A stretch of DNA of 64,000 bases from Amycolatopsis sp. CA-230715 (GCF_018736145.1 NZ_CP059997.1:10299159-10363158); one strand, 5' to 3'; positions 50,456 to 59,456 are shown, counted from the stretch's first letter. Made by a program: numbers and translations. Notes: generated from the sequence alone by a model not told the origin.

Positions 50456-50670
50456 CGCTCGTCGAACTCGAACCGAAGCGCCGCAACGCAGTTCTCGTAC
50501 TTCTCGATCATTTCGCGTTCGCTGCCGGCACGGATGAACAGGTTCGCGAGTTCGTAGCTGTAGCTGTCCTGCTCGGGGAGAGCGTACAGGCGCTGGCCTT
50601 CGGCGGGCACGATGCCGCTGCACCGCTCCGCCCCGATCCACCCGGTGCGGACCACCGACGTCCCGGACAT
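50452..50670 (-). CDS. Small hypothetical protein cut off from its operon by an IS
   Basis: 72 residues, unrecognised, with aromatic residues and a helical end (SYSYELANLFIRAGSEREMIEKYENCVAALRFEFDER). GGGAG lies just before ATG 50670. Removing the IS630 element at 50689-51850 and one TA would put this start 15 bases after the ANTAR gene stop. It was therefore probably the second gene of that operon, and now lacks its promoter unless the IS supplies one. Confidence 0.6.
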   Translation of the reverse strand: MSGTSVVRTGWIGAERCSGIVPAEGQRLYALPEQDSYSYELANLFIRAGSEREMIEKYENCVAALRFEFDER

Positions 50671-50688
50671 CGCGGCTCCCGGCGCCTA

Positions 50689-51850
50689 GTGTGTCGTGAT
50701 GCTGTTTGATTTACGTTGTGCTCTACTTGTCGGATGGAGTTGACGGTGGGTGAGCGTGCTGAGTTGCGGGCGTTGTTGAACTGTGCGGATGTGCCGGCGA
50801 CGGTGGCGACGCGGGCGCGGATCGTGTTGTGGCGGGCGGAGAATCGGCGGAAGCAGGAGGTTGCGGTGTTGGCCGGGGTGTCGCGGCCGACGGTGGATCT
50901 GTGGCTGGGCCGGTACGGTGCTGAAGGGATCGGCGGGTTGCTGGATCGTCCCCGGGGCGCTCCGCGGGAGCAGGTGCCCGCGGCGATCCGGGCTCGGATC
51001 CTGGCGGCGAGCAGGGTGAGTCCGCCGGTGGAGACGGGGTTGTCGCACTGGTCGAGCCGGGAGATGGCCGCGTTCATCGTCCGGACCGAGGGCGTCTACG
51101 TGTCGCATCACTATGTCGCGAAGCTGTGGCGCGAGCACGGGCTCCGGCCACAGAAGCAGGGCACGTTCAAGGTGAGCAAGGATCCGGAGTTCGCCGAGAA
51201 GGTCGCTGACATCGTCGGCTTGTATCTCGACCCGCCCGGCGGGGCGGTCGTGCTCAGTGTCGACGAGAAAACCCAGATCCAAGCACTGGACCGCACCCAG
51301 CCGCTGCTGCCAATCGACTTCGACGCCAGCGAGAAACGCACGCATGACTACGTCCGCCACGGCACCACGAATCTGTTCGCTGCACTGAACGTGGGTACCG
51401 GCGAAGTCCTGGGCGAGTGTGCGCCGGTCCGCGACGGCGCGAGCTTCCTGGCGTTTCTGAAGAAGGTCGTGAAACCGCACGCGAGCGAAGAGATCCACGT
51501 CGTGCTGGACAACCTCTCGACCCACACCACGCCGGAGGTCCAGGCCTGGCTCGAGGCCAACCCGAACGTGCGGTTTCACTTCACCCCCAAGGGTTCCTCC
51601 TGGATCAACCAAATCGAGACTTGGTTCGGGATCATGACCCGCCAGTCCATCCGCCGCGGCACCTTCACAAGCGTGAAAGTCCTGATCAAGCAGATCCGCG
51701 ACTACATCACGCACTGGAACACCACTGCCAAGCCCTTCACCTGGACCGCCACCGCCGACGAGATCCTCGCCAAAGTCCGCCTGGTCCAGACCAACCTCAA
51801 GAAACTCGTCGACAACAACGCAAAGTAAAGACATCAGGGTCACGAAACAC
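50689..51850 (+). mobile_element. IS630-family insertion sequence, apparently intact
   Basis: 1,162 bases flanked by TA at 50687-50688 and 51851-51852, the two-base duplication typical of IS630. The ends are imperfect inverted repeats: GTGTGTCGTGA on the left, GTGTTTCGTGA on the reversed right. It contains one full-length transposase gene. The right TA is also part of the TAG stop codon of the ANTAR gene. Confidence 0.88.
50734..51828 (+). CDS. IS630-family transposase
   Basis: 364 residues from ATG 50734 (TTG 50716 possible). An N-terminal HTH (KQEVAVLAGVSRPTVDLWLGRYG) precedes a DDE domain with D in LSVDEKTQ, D in VVLDNLSTH and E in INQIETWFG. No frameshift or stop, so it could be active. 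Base usage is less G/C-extreme than in the chromosome around it. Confidence 0.92.
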   Translation: MELTVGERAELRALLNCADVPATVATRARIVLWRAENRRKQEVAVLAGVSRPTVDLWLGRYGAEGIGGLLDRPRGAPREQVPAAIRARILAASRVSPPVETGLSHWSSREMAAFIVRTEGVYVSHHYVAKLWREHGLRPQKQGTFKVSKDPEFAEKVADIVGLYLDPPGGAVVLSVDEKTQIQALDRTQPLLPIDFDASEKRTHDYVRHGTTNLFAALNVGTGEVLGECAPVRDGASFLAFLKKVVKPHASEEIHVVLDNLSTHTTPEVQAWLEANPNVRFHFTPKGSSWINQIETWFGIMTRQSIRRGTFTSVKVLIKQIRDYITHWNTTAKPFTWTATADEILAKVRLVQTNLKKLVDNNAK

Positions 51851-52674
51851 TAGGCAGGCTCGGACGGAATCACTTCCGGCGCGGCGAGCGCCTGCCACAC
51901 CAGCGTGGCCGCCGTCCTGGCGTCCGCACCGGCGCTGACGTGGCGGCGGGTGTCGCCTTCCTGCTCGACCGGCGCCCGCCCGGCGTACTCGACGAGCGCC
52001 AGCGCCAGCTCGCGGAGCTTGACGTTGAACTCCTGGCTGGCGCGCCGCAGGATCGCCCACGCTTCGTCCGCGTCCACGCGCCGTAGCGCCATGATCGCGC
52101 CCTTGGCCTGCTCGATCATGGCGCGGGAGGCCAGCGCGTCCAGGGTCTGCTCGGCCTCGTCCGCGCTGCGGGTGGCGATGCTCGCGATCGTGATCGCGCT
52201 GGCGACCAGCCGTTCGTGCCGGACCAGCACCGCGACCGTGCTGTGATCGGCCGGGCCGTCGAAGTAGGCGGACAGGACCACCACGCCGTCACCGTCCCAC
52301 ACGCCGGGTACGGCCGCCGCGCCCCGCACCTTCGAGACCACGTCGCGGTGTTCTCCCGAGACCTGGTCGCGCACGGCGTCCACGGTCAGGTGCGGCCAGC
52401 GCTCGTCGTGCCACAGATCGGCGGTGACGATCGGCTGTTCGTCCGCCGCCACGAGCAGCGACGGACCCCACAGGTGCCCGGTCGTGATCGGCGGGAGCAC
52501 GCGGCCGACGCCGGTCGCCGCCAGCACCCTCAGCTGCCCGCCGCCGTGCCGTGGCGTCGGGTGCGCGACGCTGATCGCGGTTCCCACCTCGCCGGGGACG
52601 TCGCGGCGCACACCGGCCAGCACACCGTCGAGCAGCACGCCCAACGGTGTCTCCACGCCCCCCGCGGGGTCCAT
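51850..52674 (-). CDS. GAF-like sensor with ANTAR RNA-binding domain
   Basis: 274 residues. Residues ~1-165 resemble a GAF sensor domain. An ANTAR domain follows (ALASRAMIEQAKGAIMALRRVDADEAWAILRRASQEFNVKLRELALALVE), which in other proteins binds paired-hairpin leader RNA to prevent termination. The last ~30 residues are a variable tail. AAGGGGAGGG precedes ATG 52674. The TAG stop uses the TA that the IS duplicated, so the insertion left the reading frame unchanged. Confidence 0.87.
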   Translation of the reverse strand: MDPAGGVETPLGVLLDGVLAGVRRDVPGEVGTAISVAHPTPRHGGGQLRVLAATGVGRVLPPITTGHLWGPSLLVAADEQPIVTADLWHDERWPHLTVDAVRDQVSGEHRDVVSKVRGAAAVPGVWDGDGVVVLSAYFDGPADHSTVAVLVRHERLVASAITIASIATRSADEAEQTLDALASRAMIEQAKGAIMALRRVDADEAWAILRRASQEFNVKLRELALALVEYAGRAPVEQEGDTRRHVSAGADARTAATLVWQALAAPEVIPSEPA

Positions 52675-52839
52675 GCCGTCCCTCCCCTTCCGGCCGCCCC
52701 GCGTAAGCGCGTCACCTCGGCTCACGGGTCCGGCGGCGCCGTGGGACAAGCCTTGCACACCACGACCGTCCGGAACACGCCGAACCCAGGGTTTGCCCGC
52801 GCCCGGAAAGCGGAACCCCGAAGGCGGAGGTGAAACGAC

Positions 52840-53316
52840 ATGACCACCACCAGTACGGAACCACGCACGGCAAGCGCGCGCCCGGCACGCGAAGCCGGGA
52901 ACGACCCCGTCGTCCAGCGCGCGGGCGCGGGGAGCGGGCTGGCGCTGCTCGCCGGGCTGTACCTGATCCTTTCGCCGTGGGTCACCAGGTCGATCGACCA
53001 GTTCGGGCTCGTCGCCAGCAACGTCATCACCGGGATCGCGATGGCCCTGCTGGCGGTCGGGTTCGCTCGCTCGCCCAGCCGCCTCCGTACGCTCGCCTGG
53101 GTCACGCCGGTCATCGGCGCCTGGGTCATCGCGTCGCCGTGGCTGGTGTACCGCGGTTCCGGGCTCATGCAGCTGGAGTTCGGCCGGATACCGGAGTTGA
53201 GCACCGCCACCCGGCTCAGCGACGTCATCGCCGGGGCCGTCATCGTGCTCGCCGGGTTCTCGCTGATCTCGGCGGCGCGCAAGGCGGACGGGCAGCGCCA
53301 TCTTTGGTCCGGATAG
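52840..53316 (+). CDS. SPW-repeat membrane protein
   Basis: 158 residues with about four membrane helices and two SPW motifs (YLILSPWVTRS and VIASPWLVYRG). Family function unknown; often encoded in stress regions. GGCGGAGGTG precedes the ATG. Confidence 0.82.
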   Translation: MTTTSTEPRTASARPAREAGNDPVVQRAGAGSGLALLAGLYLILSPWVTRSIDQFGLVASNVITGIAMALLAVGFARSPSRLRTLAWVTPVIGAWVIASPWLVYRGSGLMQLEFGRIPELSTATRLSDVIAGAVIVLAGFSLISAARKADGQRHLWSG

Positions 53317-53356
53317 GACAGTCCCGAGTGGACGGAAACCGGCGAAAGGGGAAGGC

Positions 53357-53587
53357 ATGACCACCCCACCCGACCCGGCCCCGGAAAACACCCCGGGGCT
53401 GGAACGGGGTGGCGGAGTCGCGCCGGGCGACACTCCGCCCGACTCCGCGCAGACCTCGGGACTTTCCCACTCCGAGCCAAGGCCGCCCAAGGTCACCCCG
53501 ATCGCCACCATCGTGATCGCGGTGACGCTGGCGGTGCTCGTCGGCGCGCTGTTCGTCGCGCTCGGGGTGCTGGTGCTGCTGCGATGA
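53357..53587 (+). CDS. Small single-pass membrane protein, DUF6480-like
   Basis: 76 residues. A Pro-rich N-terminal half ends in SHSEPRPPKVTPIA, then one C-terminal helix (TIVIAVTLAVLVGALFVALGVLVLL). AAAGGGGAAGGC precedes the ATG. No function known. Confidence 0.75.
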   Translation: MTTPPDPAPENTPGLERGGGVAPGDTPPDSAQTSGLSHSEPRPPKVTPIATIVIAVTLAVLVGALFVALGVLVLLR

Positions 53588-53619
53588 CGGACCGCGGTTT
53601 CCTTGCGGCGGCGGAAAGT

Positions 53620-53648
53620 TTGACTGATTCCAGAGAGCGTCTTATGGT
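53620..53648 (+). promoter_or_regulatory. furA-katG promoter with FurA-type operator
   Basis: TTGACT (53620-53625), 17 bases, TATGGT (53643-53648). The start of transcription would fall at the furA GTG (53655), making the mRNA leaderless. The -35/spacer segment TTGACTGATTCCAGA resembles the mycobacterial furA operator, from memory. Confidence 0.65.
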
Positions 53649-53654
53649 CCGGGC

Positions 53655-54110
53655 GTGACGTCCGACTTCGCAGCTCTGCTGCGGGCGGCCTCGTTGCGCG
53701 TGACCCAGCCCCGGCTCGCCGTGCTCGCCGCGTTGCGCGACCACCCGCACGTCGACGCGCATGCGGTGCTCTCGCTGGTGCGCGCCGATCACCCGGCCGT
53801 GTCCCATCAAGCGGTCTACGATGTGCTGCGGGCGCTCACCGACGTGGGACTGGTGCGGTGCATCCAGCCCGCGGGCGCGACAGCGCGCTACGAGTCACGG
53901 GTGGCCGACAACCACCACCACGTCGTGTGCCGCTCGTGCGGCGCGATCGAGGACGTCGACCGCGCCGTCGGCAACGCCCCTTGCCTCACCGCCTCCGACG
54001 ACCACGGGTACGTGATCGACCAGGCGGAGGTCGTCTTTTGGGGCACCTGCCCCGAATGCGCGGCCGAACGGACCCGAAATGATTCGCCTGCCCGGAAAGG
54101 TTTGACATGA
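53655..54110 (+). CDS. furA: Fur-family redox regulator FurA
   Basis: 151 residues from GTG 53655. A winged-helix N-terminal half (AVSHQAVYDVLRALTDVGLVRCI) precedes the metal-binding HHHVVCRSCG and a CPEC pair near the end. In mycobacteria and Streptomyces, FurA represses itself and the following katG, and oxidation releases it. Here it overlaps katG by ATGA. Confidence 0.92.
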   Translation: MTSDFAALLRAASLRVTQPRLAVLAALRDHPHVDAHAVLSLVRADHPAVSHQAVYDVLRALTDVGLVRCIQPAGATARYESRVADNHHHVVCRSCGAIEDVDRAVGNAPCLTASDDHGYVIDQAEVVFWGTCPECAAERTRNDSPARKGLT

Positions 54111-56371
54111 GCTCCCCTCAGGACAACGGTCCTACCAACGCGCAAGGCGTGGACCGCGGCTGCCCCGTCGCCGGTGACTCGGTGACCGCGCACGGCAGCG
54201 AGAGCGAGAACCCGGCGATCGATTCGCCCACCCCGAAGACGGGCGGCCGCCCGCGCACGAACCGCGACTGGTGGCCCAACCAGCTCGACCTCTCGGTGCT
54301 GCGCGCCCACTCGTCGAAGGTCAGCCCGCTGGGGGCGGATTTCAGCTACGCCAAGGAGTTCGCGAAGCTCGACGTCGACGCCCTCAAGCAGGACGTGGTC
54401 GAAGTGCTCACCACGTCGCAGGACTGGTGGCCAGCCGACTTCGGCCACTACGGCGGCCTGATGATCCGGATGAGCTGGCACGCGGCGGGCACCTACCGCA
54501 TCCACGACGGCCGCGGCGGCGCCGGTGACGGCGCGCAGCGGTTCGCGCCGCTCAACAGCTGGCCCGACAACGTCAACCTCGACAAGGCGCGACGGCTGCT
54601 GTGGCCGGTCAAGGAGAAGTACGGCCAGCGGATCTCGTGGGCCGACCTGATCGTGCTCGCGGGCAACGTCGCGCTGGAATCGATGGGGTTCCAGACCTTC
54701 GGCTTCGGCTTCGGCCGCGAGGACACCTGGGAGCCGGAGCAGATCTTCTGGGGTCCGGAGGACGACTGGCTCGGCGACGAGCGCTACGTCACCGACACGG
54801 AGATGGTGCCCGACCTCGGCGCGACCGAAATGGGCCTCATCTACGTCAATCCCGAAGGGCCCCGCGGCAGCGCGGACTTCCGCGCGGCGGCCCATTTCAT
54901 CCGCGAAACCTTCGCCAGGATGGCGATGAACGACGAGGAGACCGTCGCCCTGATCGCGGGCGGCCACACCTTCGGCAAGACGCACGGCGCCGGTGTCGCC
55001 GACGACCACGTGGGCCCGGAGCCCGAAGCCGCCCCGCTGGAGGCGCAAGGACTCGGCTGGCTGAACACCCTCGGCACCGGCGGCGGGCGGGACGCGATCA
55101 CCAGTGGTCTCGAGGTGACGTGGACCGACCGGCCGACCGAGTGGAGCAACCGGTTCTTCGAGATCCTCTTCGGCTACGAGTGGGAGCTCACCACGAGCCC
55201 CGGCGGCGCCAAGCAGTACGTCGCCAAGGACGCCCCGGAGATCATCCCCGACCCGTACGACCCGGCCAAGAAGTACAAGCCGACCATGCTCACCACCGAC
55301 CTGGCGCTGCGCTTCGACCCGACGTACGAGCCGATCTCCCGGCGGTTCATGGACAACCCGGACGAGTTCGCGCTGGCCTTCGCCAAGGCCTGGTACAAGC
55401 TGCTGCATCGCGACATGGGCCCGGTCAGCCGGTTCCTCGGCCCGTGGGTCGCCGAGCCGCAGCTGTGGCAGGACCCGGTCCCCGCCGTGGACCACGAGCT
55501 CGTCGGCGACGCCGACATCGCCATGCTCAAGGCCAAGGTGCTCGATTCGGGTCTCACGACCGCGCAGCTGGTCATGACGGCGTGGGCGTCGGCGGCGAGC
55601 TTCCGGTCCACCGACAAGCGCGGCGGCGCCAACGGCGCCCGGATCCGCCTCGAACCGCAGCGCGGCTGGGAGGTCAACCAGCCGGAGCAGCTCGGCCAGG
55701 TCCTGGACACCCTCGAAGGAGTCCAGCGGGAGTTCAACGACGCGGGCGGGGCGAAGATCTCGCTCGCCGACCTGATCGTGCTGGCCGGTTCGGCCGCCGT
55801 GGAAAAGGCGGCGCGCGATGCCGGTCTCGACGTGACCGTCCCGTTCCGCCCCGGACGTACCGACGCCGCCCAGGAGCAAACCGACGTCGAGTCGTTCGCG
55901 GTCCTCGAGCCGCGCGCCGACGGGTTCCGCAACTACCTGCGCCCCGGTGAGAAGCTCCAGCCCGAGGTGCTGCTCGTCGACCGCGCGTACCAGCTGAACC
56001 TGACCGCGCCCGAGATGACCGTCCTCGTCGGCGGCCTGCGCGCGCTCGGCGCGAACATCGGCGGCACCGGCCACGGCGTCCTCACCGACCGGCCGGGCGT
56101 GCTCACCAACGACTTCTTCACGAACCTGCTCTCCCCCGGCACGCGGTGGCGGGCGGCGGAGTCCGAGGAGCACGTCTACGAGATCCTCGACGCGGCCACC
56201 GGCGAGCTGAAGTGGACGGCCACCGCGGTCGACCTGATCTTCGGCTCGAACTCGCAACTGCGGGCACTCGCCGAGGTCTACGCCGGTCAGGGCGCCCGCG
56301 AGAAGTTCGCGGCCGATTTCGCCGCGGCCTGGACCAAGGTCATGGAACTCGACCGGTTCGACCTCGCCTGA
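54107..56371 (+). CDS. katG: Catalase-peroxidase
   Basis: 754 residues. The distal MIRMSWHAAGTYR holds Arg, Trp and His. Tyr in GLIYVNPEGP and a Met in FARMAMNDEET complete the Met-Tyr-Trp cross-link seen in the family. The proximal His is in LIAGGHTFGKTHG. The second, duplicated domain is present to the end, so the enzyme is full length. It removes hydrogen peroxide. Co-transcribed with furA; a 30-base palindrome follows the stop. Confidence 0.96.
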   Translation: MSSPQDNGPTNAQGVDRGCPVAGDSVTAHGSESENPAIDSPTPKTGGRPRTNRDWWPNQLDLSVLRAHSSKVSPLGADFSYAKEFAKLDVDALKQDVVEVLTTSQDWWPADFGHYGGLMIRMSWHAAGTYRIHDGRGGAGDGAQRFAPLNSWPDNVNLDKARRLLWPVKEKYGQRISWADLIVLAGNVALESMGFQTFGFGFGREDTWEPEQIFWGPEDDWLGDERYVTDTEMVPDLGATEMGLIYVNPEGPRGSADFRAAAHFIRETFARMAMNDEETVALIAGGHTFGKTHGAGVADDHVGPEPEAAPLEAQGLGWLNTLGTGGGRDAITSGLEVTWTDRPTEWSNRFFEILFGYEWELTTSPGGAKQYVAKDAPEIIPDPYDPAKKYKPTMLTTDLALRFDPTYEPISRRFMDNPDEFALAFAKAWYKLLHRDMGPVSRFLGPWVAEPQLWQDPVPAVDHELVGDADIAMLKAKVLDSGLTTAQLVMTAWASAASFRSTDKRGGANGARIRLEPQRGWEVNQPEQLGQVLDTLEGVQREFNDAGGAKISLADLIVLAGSAAVEKAARDAGLDVTVPFRPGRTDAAQEQTDVESFAVLEPRADGFRNYLRPGEKLQPEVLLVDRAYQLNLTAPEMTVLVGGLRALGANIGGTGHGVLTDRPGVLTNDFFTNLLSPGTRWRAAESEEHVYEILDAATGELKWTATAVDLIFGSNSQLRALAEVYAGQGAREKFAADFAAAWTKVMELDRFDLA

Positions 56372-56380
56372 TCCCGGACC

Positions 56381-56410
56381 CGCCGAGGGGCCCGGCCGGG
56401 CCCCTCGGCG
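56381..56410. terminator. Bidirectional terminator between katG and carbonic anhydrase
   Basis: A perfect 30-base palindrome (15-base arms, CGCCGAGGGGCCCGG and its complement, no spacer) lies 10 bases after the katG stop and 6 bases from the convergent gene's stop. Confidence 0.8.
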
Positions 56411-56416
56411 TGGACG

Positions 56417-57055
56417 CTATCGCGTCCCGGCGCCCTCCGGCAGGCCGCGCGTGGTGACGACCTCGGCGCGCCCGTCGGCGAGCCGGTAGTACAGGCCCGC
56501 CACCGCCGTCCGGCCGGCCTCGATCTGGTCTGCCAGCACCTTGGAGCGGTTCACCAGCAGGTCGACGGTGTGCCGGATGTGCTCGGCGACGATGTCCTCG
56601 TTCGAGGTGAGCCCGGCGGCACGGGCGGAAAGCACGCTCGGGGTCACCCGTTCGATGACGTCGCGCACGAAACCCGCGGTCCCGATCCCGTCGGTCAACG
56701 CGTCGCGGGTGGCCGCCACCGCACCGCACGAGTCGTGGCCCAGCACCACGACCAGGGGGCAGTCGAGCACGGTCACGCCGTACTCGATGCTGCCGAGGAC
56801 CTCCGGGCCCGCGACATGGCCCGCGGTGCGCACGACGAACAGGTCACCCAGCCCGCGGTCGAAGATGATCTCGGCGGCCAGCCGGGAATCGGAGCAGCCG
56901 AACAGCACCGCGAAGGGCCGCTGCCCCGGCGCCGTTTCGGCGCGCCGCACGGCGTCCTGGTTCGGGTGCTCCGGCGTCGAGGCGACGAAGCGCTCGTTGC
57001 CGGCCAGCAGTGTCTCGAAGGCCTCGGCCGGGGTCGGAGGGGGCGCGTCACTCAT
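56417..57055 (-). CDS. Beta-class carbonic anhydrase
   Basis: 212 residues from ATG 57055. Zinc ligands are in FGCSDSR (Cys and Asp) and LGHDSCGAV (His and Cys). The enzyme interconverts CO2 and bicarbonate. No signal peptide. An upstream in-frame ATG at 57079 is possible but lacks a good ribosome site. Confidence 0.9.
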   Translation of the reverse strand: MSDAPPPTPAEAFETLLAGNERFVASTPEHPNQDAVRRAETAPGQRPFAVLFGCSDSRLAAEIIFDRGLGDLFVVRTAGHVAGPEVLGSIEYGVTVLDCPLVVVLGHDSCGAVAATRDALTDGIGTAGFVRDVIERVTPSVLSARAAGLTSNEDIVAEHIRHTVDLLVNRSKVLADQIEAGRTAVAGLYYRLADGRAEVVTTRGLPEGAGTR

Positions 57056-57217
57056 GCGCGACACGCTACTGGTGATCACCTGGCCGAGGGGATAACCGCG
57101 TGGAGGTTGTCACACACCGGAGCGGACCCGGCGGGGTGGCCGATGCGCCGATCAGCACGCTGCGTCACTCGCCGCGCACCGGATTCCGGAGTTGCCACCC
57201 GGCCGGGTCAGCGTTGT

Positions 57218-57364
57218 TTATTCCCGCCCCAGCACAATGGTGAAATCGCGGTCCTGATCGAGTGCGTACCGTTCGTCCCTGGCCGGTCCCGTCGATTCCG
57301 GGCTCGTTGTCACCTGAGTGGGAATCAGCTGTTCGTCAGTCTCGTGCGCGGTATCCGGGTACAT
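57218..57364 (-). CDS. Short acidic polypeptide, possibly real
   Basis: 48 residues from ATG 57364, with GGAGG 9 bases upstream. Ser/Thr/Glu/Asp-rich (TSPESTGPARDERYALDQDRDFTIVLGRE). No match that I know. The good ribosome site is the main argument for translation. Confidence 0.4.
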   Translation of the reverse strand: MYPDTAHETDEQLIPTQVTTSPESTGPARDERYALDQDRDFTIVLGRE

Positions 57365-57497
57365 CACCCGCCACCTCCGTCCTCCAGTGCGCCACCGGCG
57401 CGTCCATTGTCTTCGTTGCACACGATTGTCCTCCCGGACCGCCCTGAACACCATTGTGAATCCATCATGATTCGTAGGGAAACTGTCAGTCCTTCGT

Positions 57498-57522
57498 GAT
57501 TGGGCTTCGCGCGATCGGGTAC
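57498..57522 (+). promoter_or_regulatory. SigB/SigF-type promoter, GATT-N15-GGGTAC
   Basis: GATT at 57498-57501, GGGTAC at 57517-57522, 38 bases before ATG 57560. Confidence 0.55.
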
Positions 57523-57559
57523 CCGCGTCGGAGAGTCACCGACCGCGCGAGGAGGAAAC

Positions 57560-59350
57560 ATGGCCGAGAACGTTGGGGACTTCCTGCTCCGGCGGTTGCG
57601 CGAGTGGGGCGTGGAGCAGGTTTTCGCCTATCCTGGTGACGGGATCAACGGCATCACGGCCTCGTTCGGCCGCGCCGGCAACGAACCCCGGTTCGTCCAA
57701 GCGCGGCACGAGGAGATGGCCGCGTTCGAGGCCGTCGGGTATGCGAAGTTCGCCGGCACCTTCGGGGTGTGCATGGCGACCTCCGGACCCGGCGCGATCC
57801 ACCTGCTCAACGGGCTCTACGACGCCAAGCTCGACCACGTGCCGGTCGTCGCGATCGTCGGGCAGACCGCGCGCAGCGCCATGGGCGGCAGCTACCAGCA
57901 GGAGATCGACCTGCAGGCCCTGTACAAGGACGTCGCGAGCGAATACCTCGTCGAGGTCAACGTTCCCGAGCAGCTGCCGAACGCGCTCGACCGGGCCATC
58001 CGCACCGCGCTCGCCGAACGCGCCCCGACCGCGCTGATCATCCCCGCCGACGTGCAGGAGCTCGACTACTCGCCGCCGCAGCACGCGTTCAAGCACGTGC
58101 CATCCAGCCCGCCGGGACTGGTCGGGGGCGCGCCGGTGCCGCCGGAGACCGAGATCGCCAAGGCCGCCGACATCGTCAACGCGGGCGAGAAGGTCGCCAT
58201 CCTGGCCGGACAGGGCGCGCGCGGCGCCGCGGGCCAGTTGCGCGAACTGGCCGAGCTGACCGGAGCCGGAATCGCGAAAGCGTTGCTGGGCAAGGACGTC
58301 CTGCCCGACGACCTGCCCTACGTCACCGGCGCGGCCGGTCTGCTCGGCACCCGTCCCAGCTATGAGTTGATGCGCGACTGCGACACCCTGCTCATCGTCG
58401 GCTCGAACTTCCCGTATTCCCAGTTCCTGCCGGAGTTCGGGCAGGCCCGCGCGGTCCAGATCGACCTCGACGGCAAGTTCATCGGGATGCGCTACCCCAC
58501 CGAGATCAATCTCGTCGGTGACGCCGCGGCGACCCTGACCGCGCTCAACCGGCTGGTGGAGCGCAAGAGCGACCGCGGCTGGCGCGACACCGTCGAGAAG
58601 AACGTGGCGTCGTGGTGGGACACCATGGAAAAGCAGGCCATGGTGGACGCCGAGCCGACCAACCCGATGCGCACCGTGTGGGAGCTGTCCCAGCGCATCC
58701 CCGGCAACGCGATGGTCACCGCCGACTCCGGTTCCGCGGCCAACTGGTACGCGCGCGACCTGAAGTTCCGCGAGGGCATGCGCGGGTCGCTGTCGGGCAC
58801 GCTGGCCACGATGGGTCCCGGCGTGCCGTACGCGATCGGCGCCAAGTTCGCCCACCCGGACCGGCCCGCGATCGCCCTCGTCGGCGACGGCGCGATGCAG
58901 ATGAACGGGATGGCCGAGCTGCTGACCATCCGCCGCTACTATCCTTTGTGGACGGATCCGCGCTGCGTCGTCTGCGTGCTGCACAACAACGACCTCAACC
59001 AGGTCACCTGGGAGCTGCGCGCGATGACGAACGCGCCCAAGTTCGAAGAATCCCAGAACCTGCCCGAAATGCCCTACGGCGAGTTCGCCCGCCTGATCGG
59101 GCTGGACGCCGTCGAGGTCACCGAACCCGACGCCATCGCCCCCGCCTGGGAGCGCGCGCTCACCGCGGATCGCCCGGTCGTGCTCGACGTCCACTGCGAC
59201 CCGAACGTCCCGCCGATCCCGCCGCACGCCACCTTCGACCAGATCAAGTCGACCACCGAGTCGATGCTGCGCGGCGACCCCGACACGTGGCAGATGGTGG
59301 CTCGCGGCGTCAAGACGAAACTGCAGGAGTTCCTGCCCGCCAAGAACTGA
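57560..59350 (+). CDS. ThDP-dependent enzyme, pyruvate oxidase/dehydrogenase (quinone)-like
   Basis: 596 residues. The catalytic Glu lies in VQARHEEMAAFEA. The ThDP-binding motif starts at VGDGAMQMNGM and ends with NNDLNQ. The three-domain layout is that of the POX/ALS family. Pyruvate:quinone oxidoreductase (PoxB) is the nearest well-known relative; other 2-oxoacid decarboxylating oxidases are possible. GAGGAGGAAAC precedes the ATG. A 22-codon ORF follows with its own strong ribosome site. Confidence 0.85.
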   Translation: MAENVGDFLLRRLREWGVEQVFAYPGDGINGITASFGRAGNEPRFVQARHEEMAAFEAVGYAKFAGTFGVCMATSGPGAIHLLNGLYDAKLDHVPVVAIVGQTARSAMGGSYQQEIDLQALYKDVASEYLVEVNVPEQLPNALDRAIRTALAERAPTALIIPADVQELDYSPPQHAFKHVPSSPPGLVGGAPVPPETEIAKAADIVNAGEKVAILAGQGARGAAGQLRELAELTGAGIAKALLGKDVLPDDLPYVTGAAGLLGTRPSYELMRDCDTLLIVGSNFPYSQFLPEFGQARAVQIDLDGKFIGMRYPTEINLVGDAAATLTALNRLVERKSDRGWRDTVEKNVASWWDTMEKQAMVDAEPTNPMRTVWELSQRIPGNAMVTADSGSAANWYARDLKFREGMRGSLSGTLATMGPGVPYAIGAKFAHPDRPAIALVGDGAMQMNGMAELLTIRRYYPLWTDPRCVVCVLHNNDLNQVTWELRAMTNAPKFEESQNLPEMPYGEFARLIGLDAVEVTEPDAIAPAWERALTADRPVVLDVHCDPNVPPIPPHATFDQIKSTTESMLRGDPDTWQMVARGVKTKLQEFLPAKN

Positions 59351-59383
59351 GCGCACACATCGACCCGCGAGGAGGAGTTCGCC

Positions 59384-59452
59384 GTGCTCTCCGAGGTGTT
59401 GGGCGCGGTGGCCGCCTTGACGTGGCCGCACCTCGGCAAGAGGACCGACTGA
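59384..59452 (+). CDS. 22-residue peptide behind the pyruvate oxidase-like gene
   Basis: GTG 59384 to TGA 59452 encodes MLSEVLGAVAALTWPHLGKR and two more residues, with GAGGAGGAG 8 bases upstream. A hydrophobic N-terminal half and basic end suggest a small membrane-associated peptide. It is separated from the enzyme stop by 33 bases, so it shares its transcript. Confidence 0.35.
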   Translation: MLSEVLGAVAALTWPHLGKRTD

Positions 59453-59456
59453 CTCC

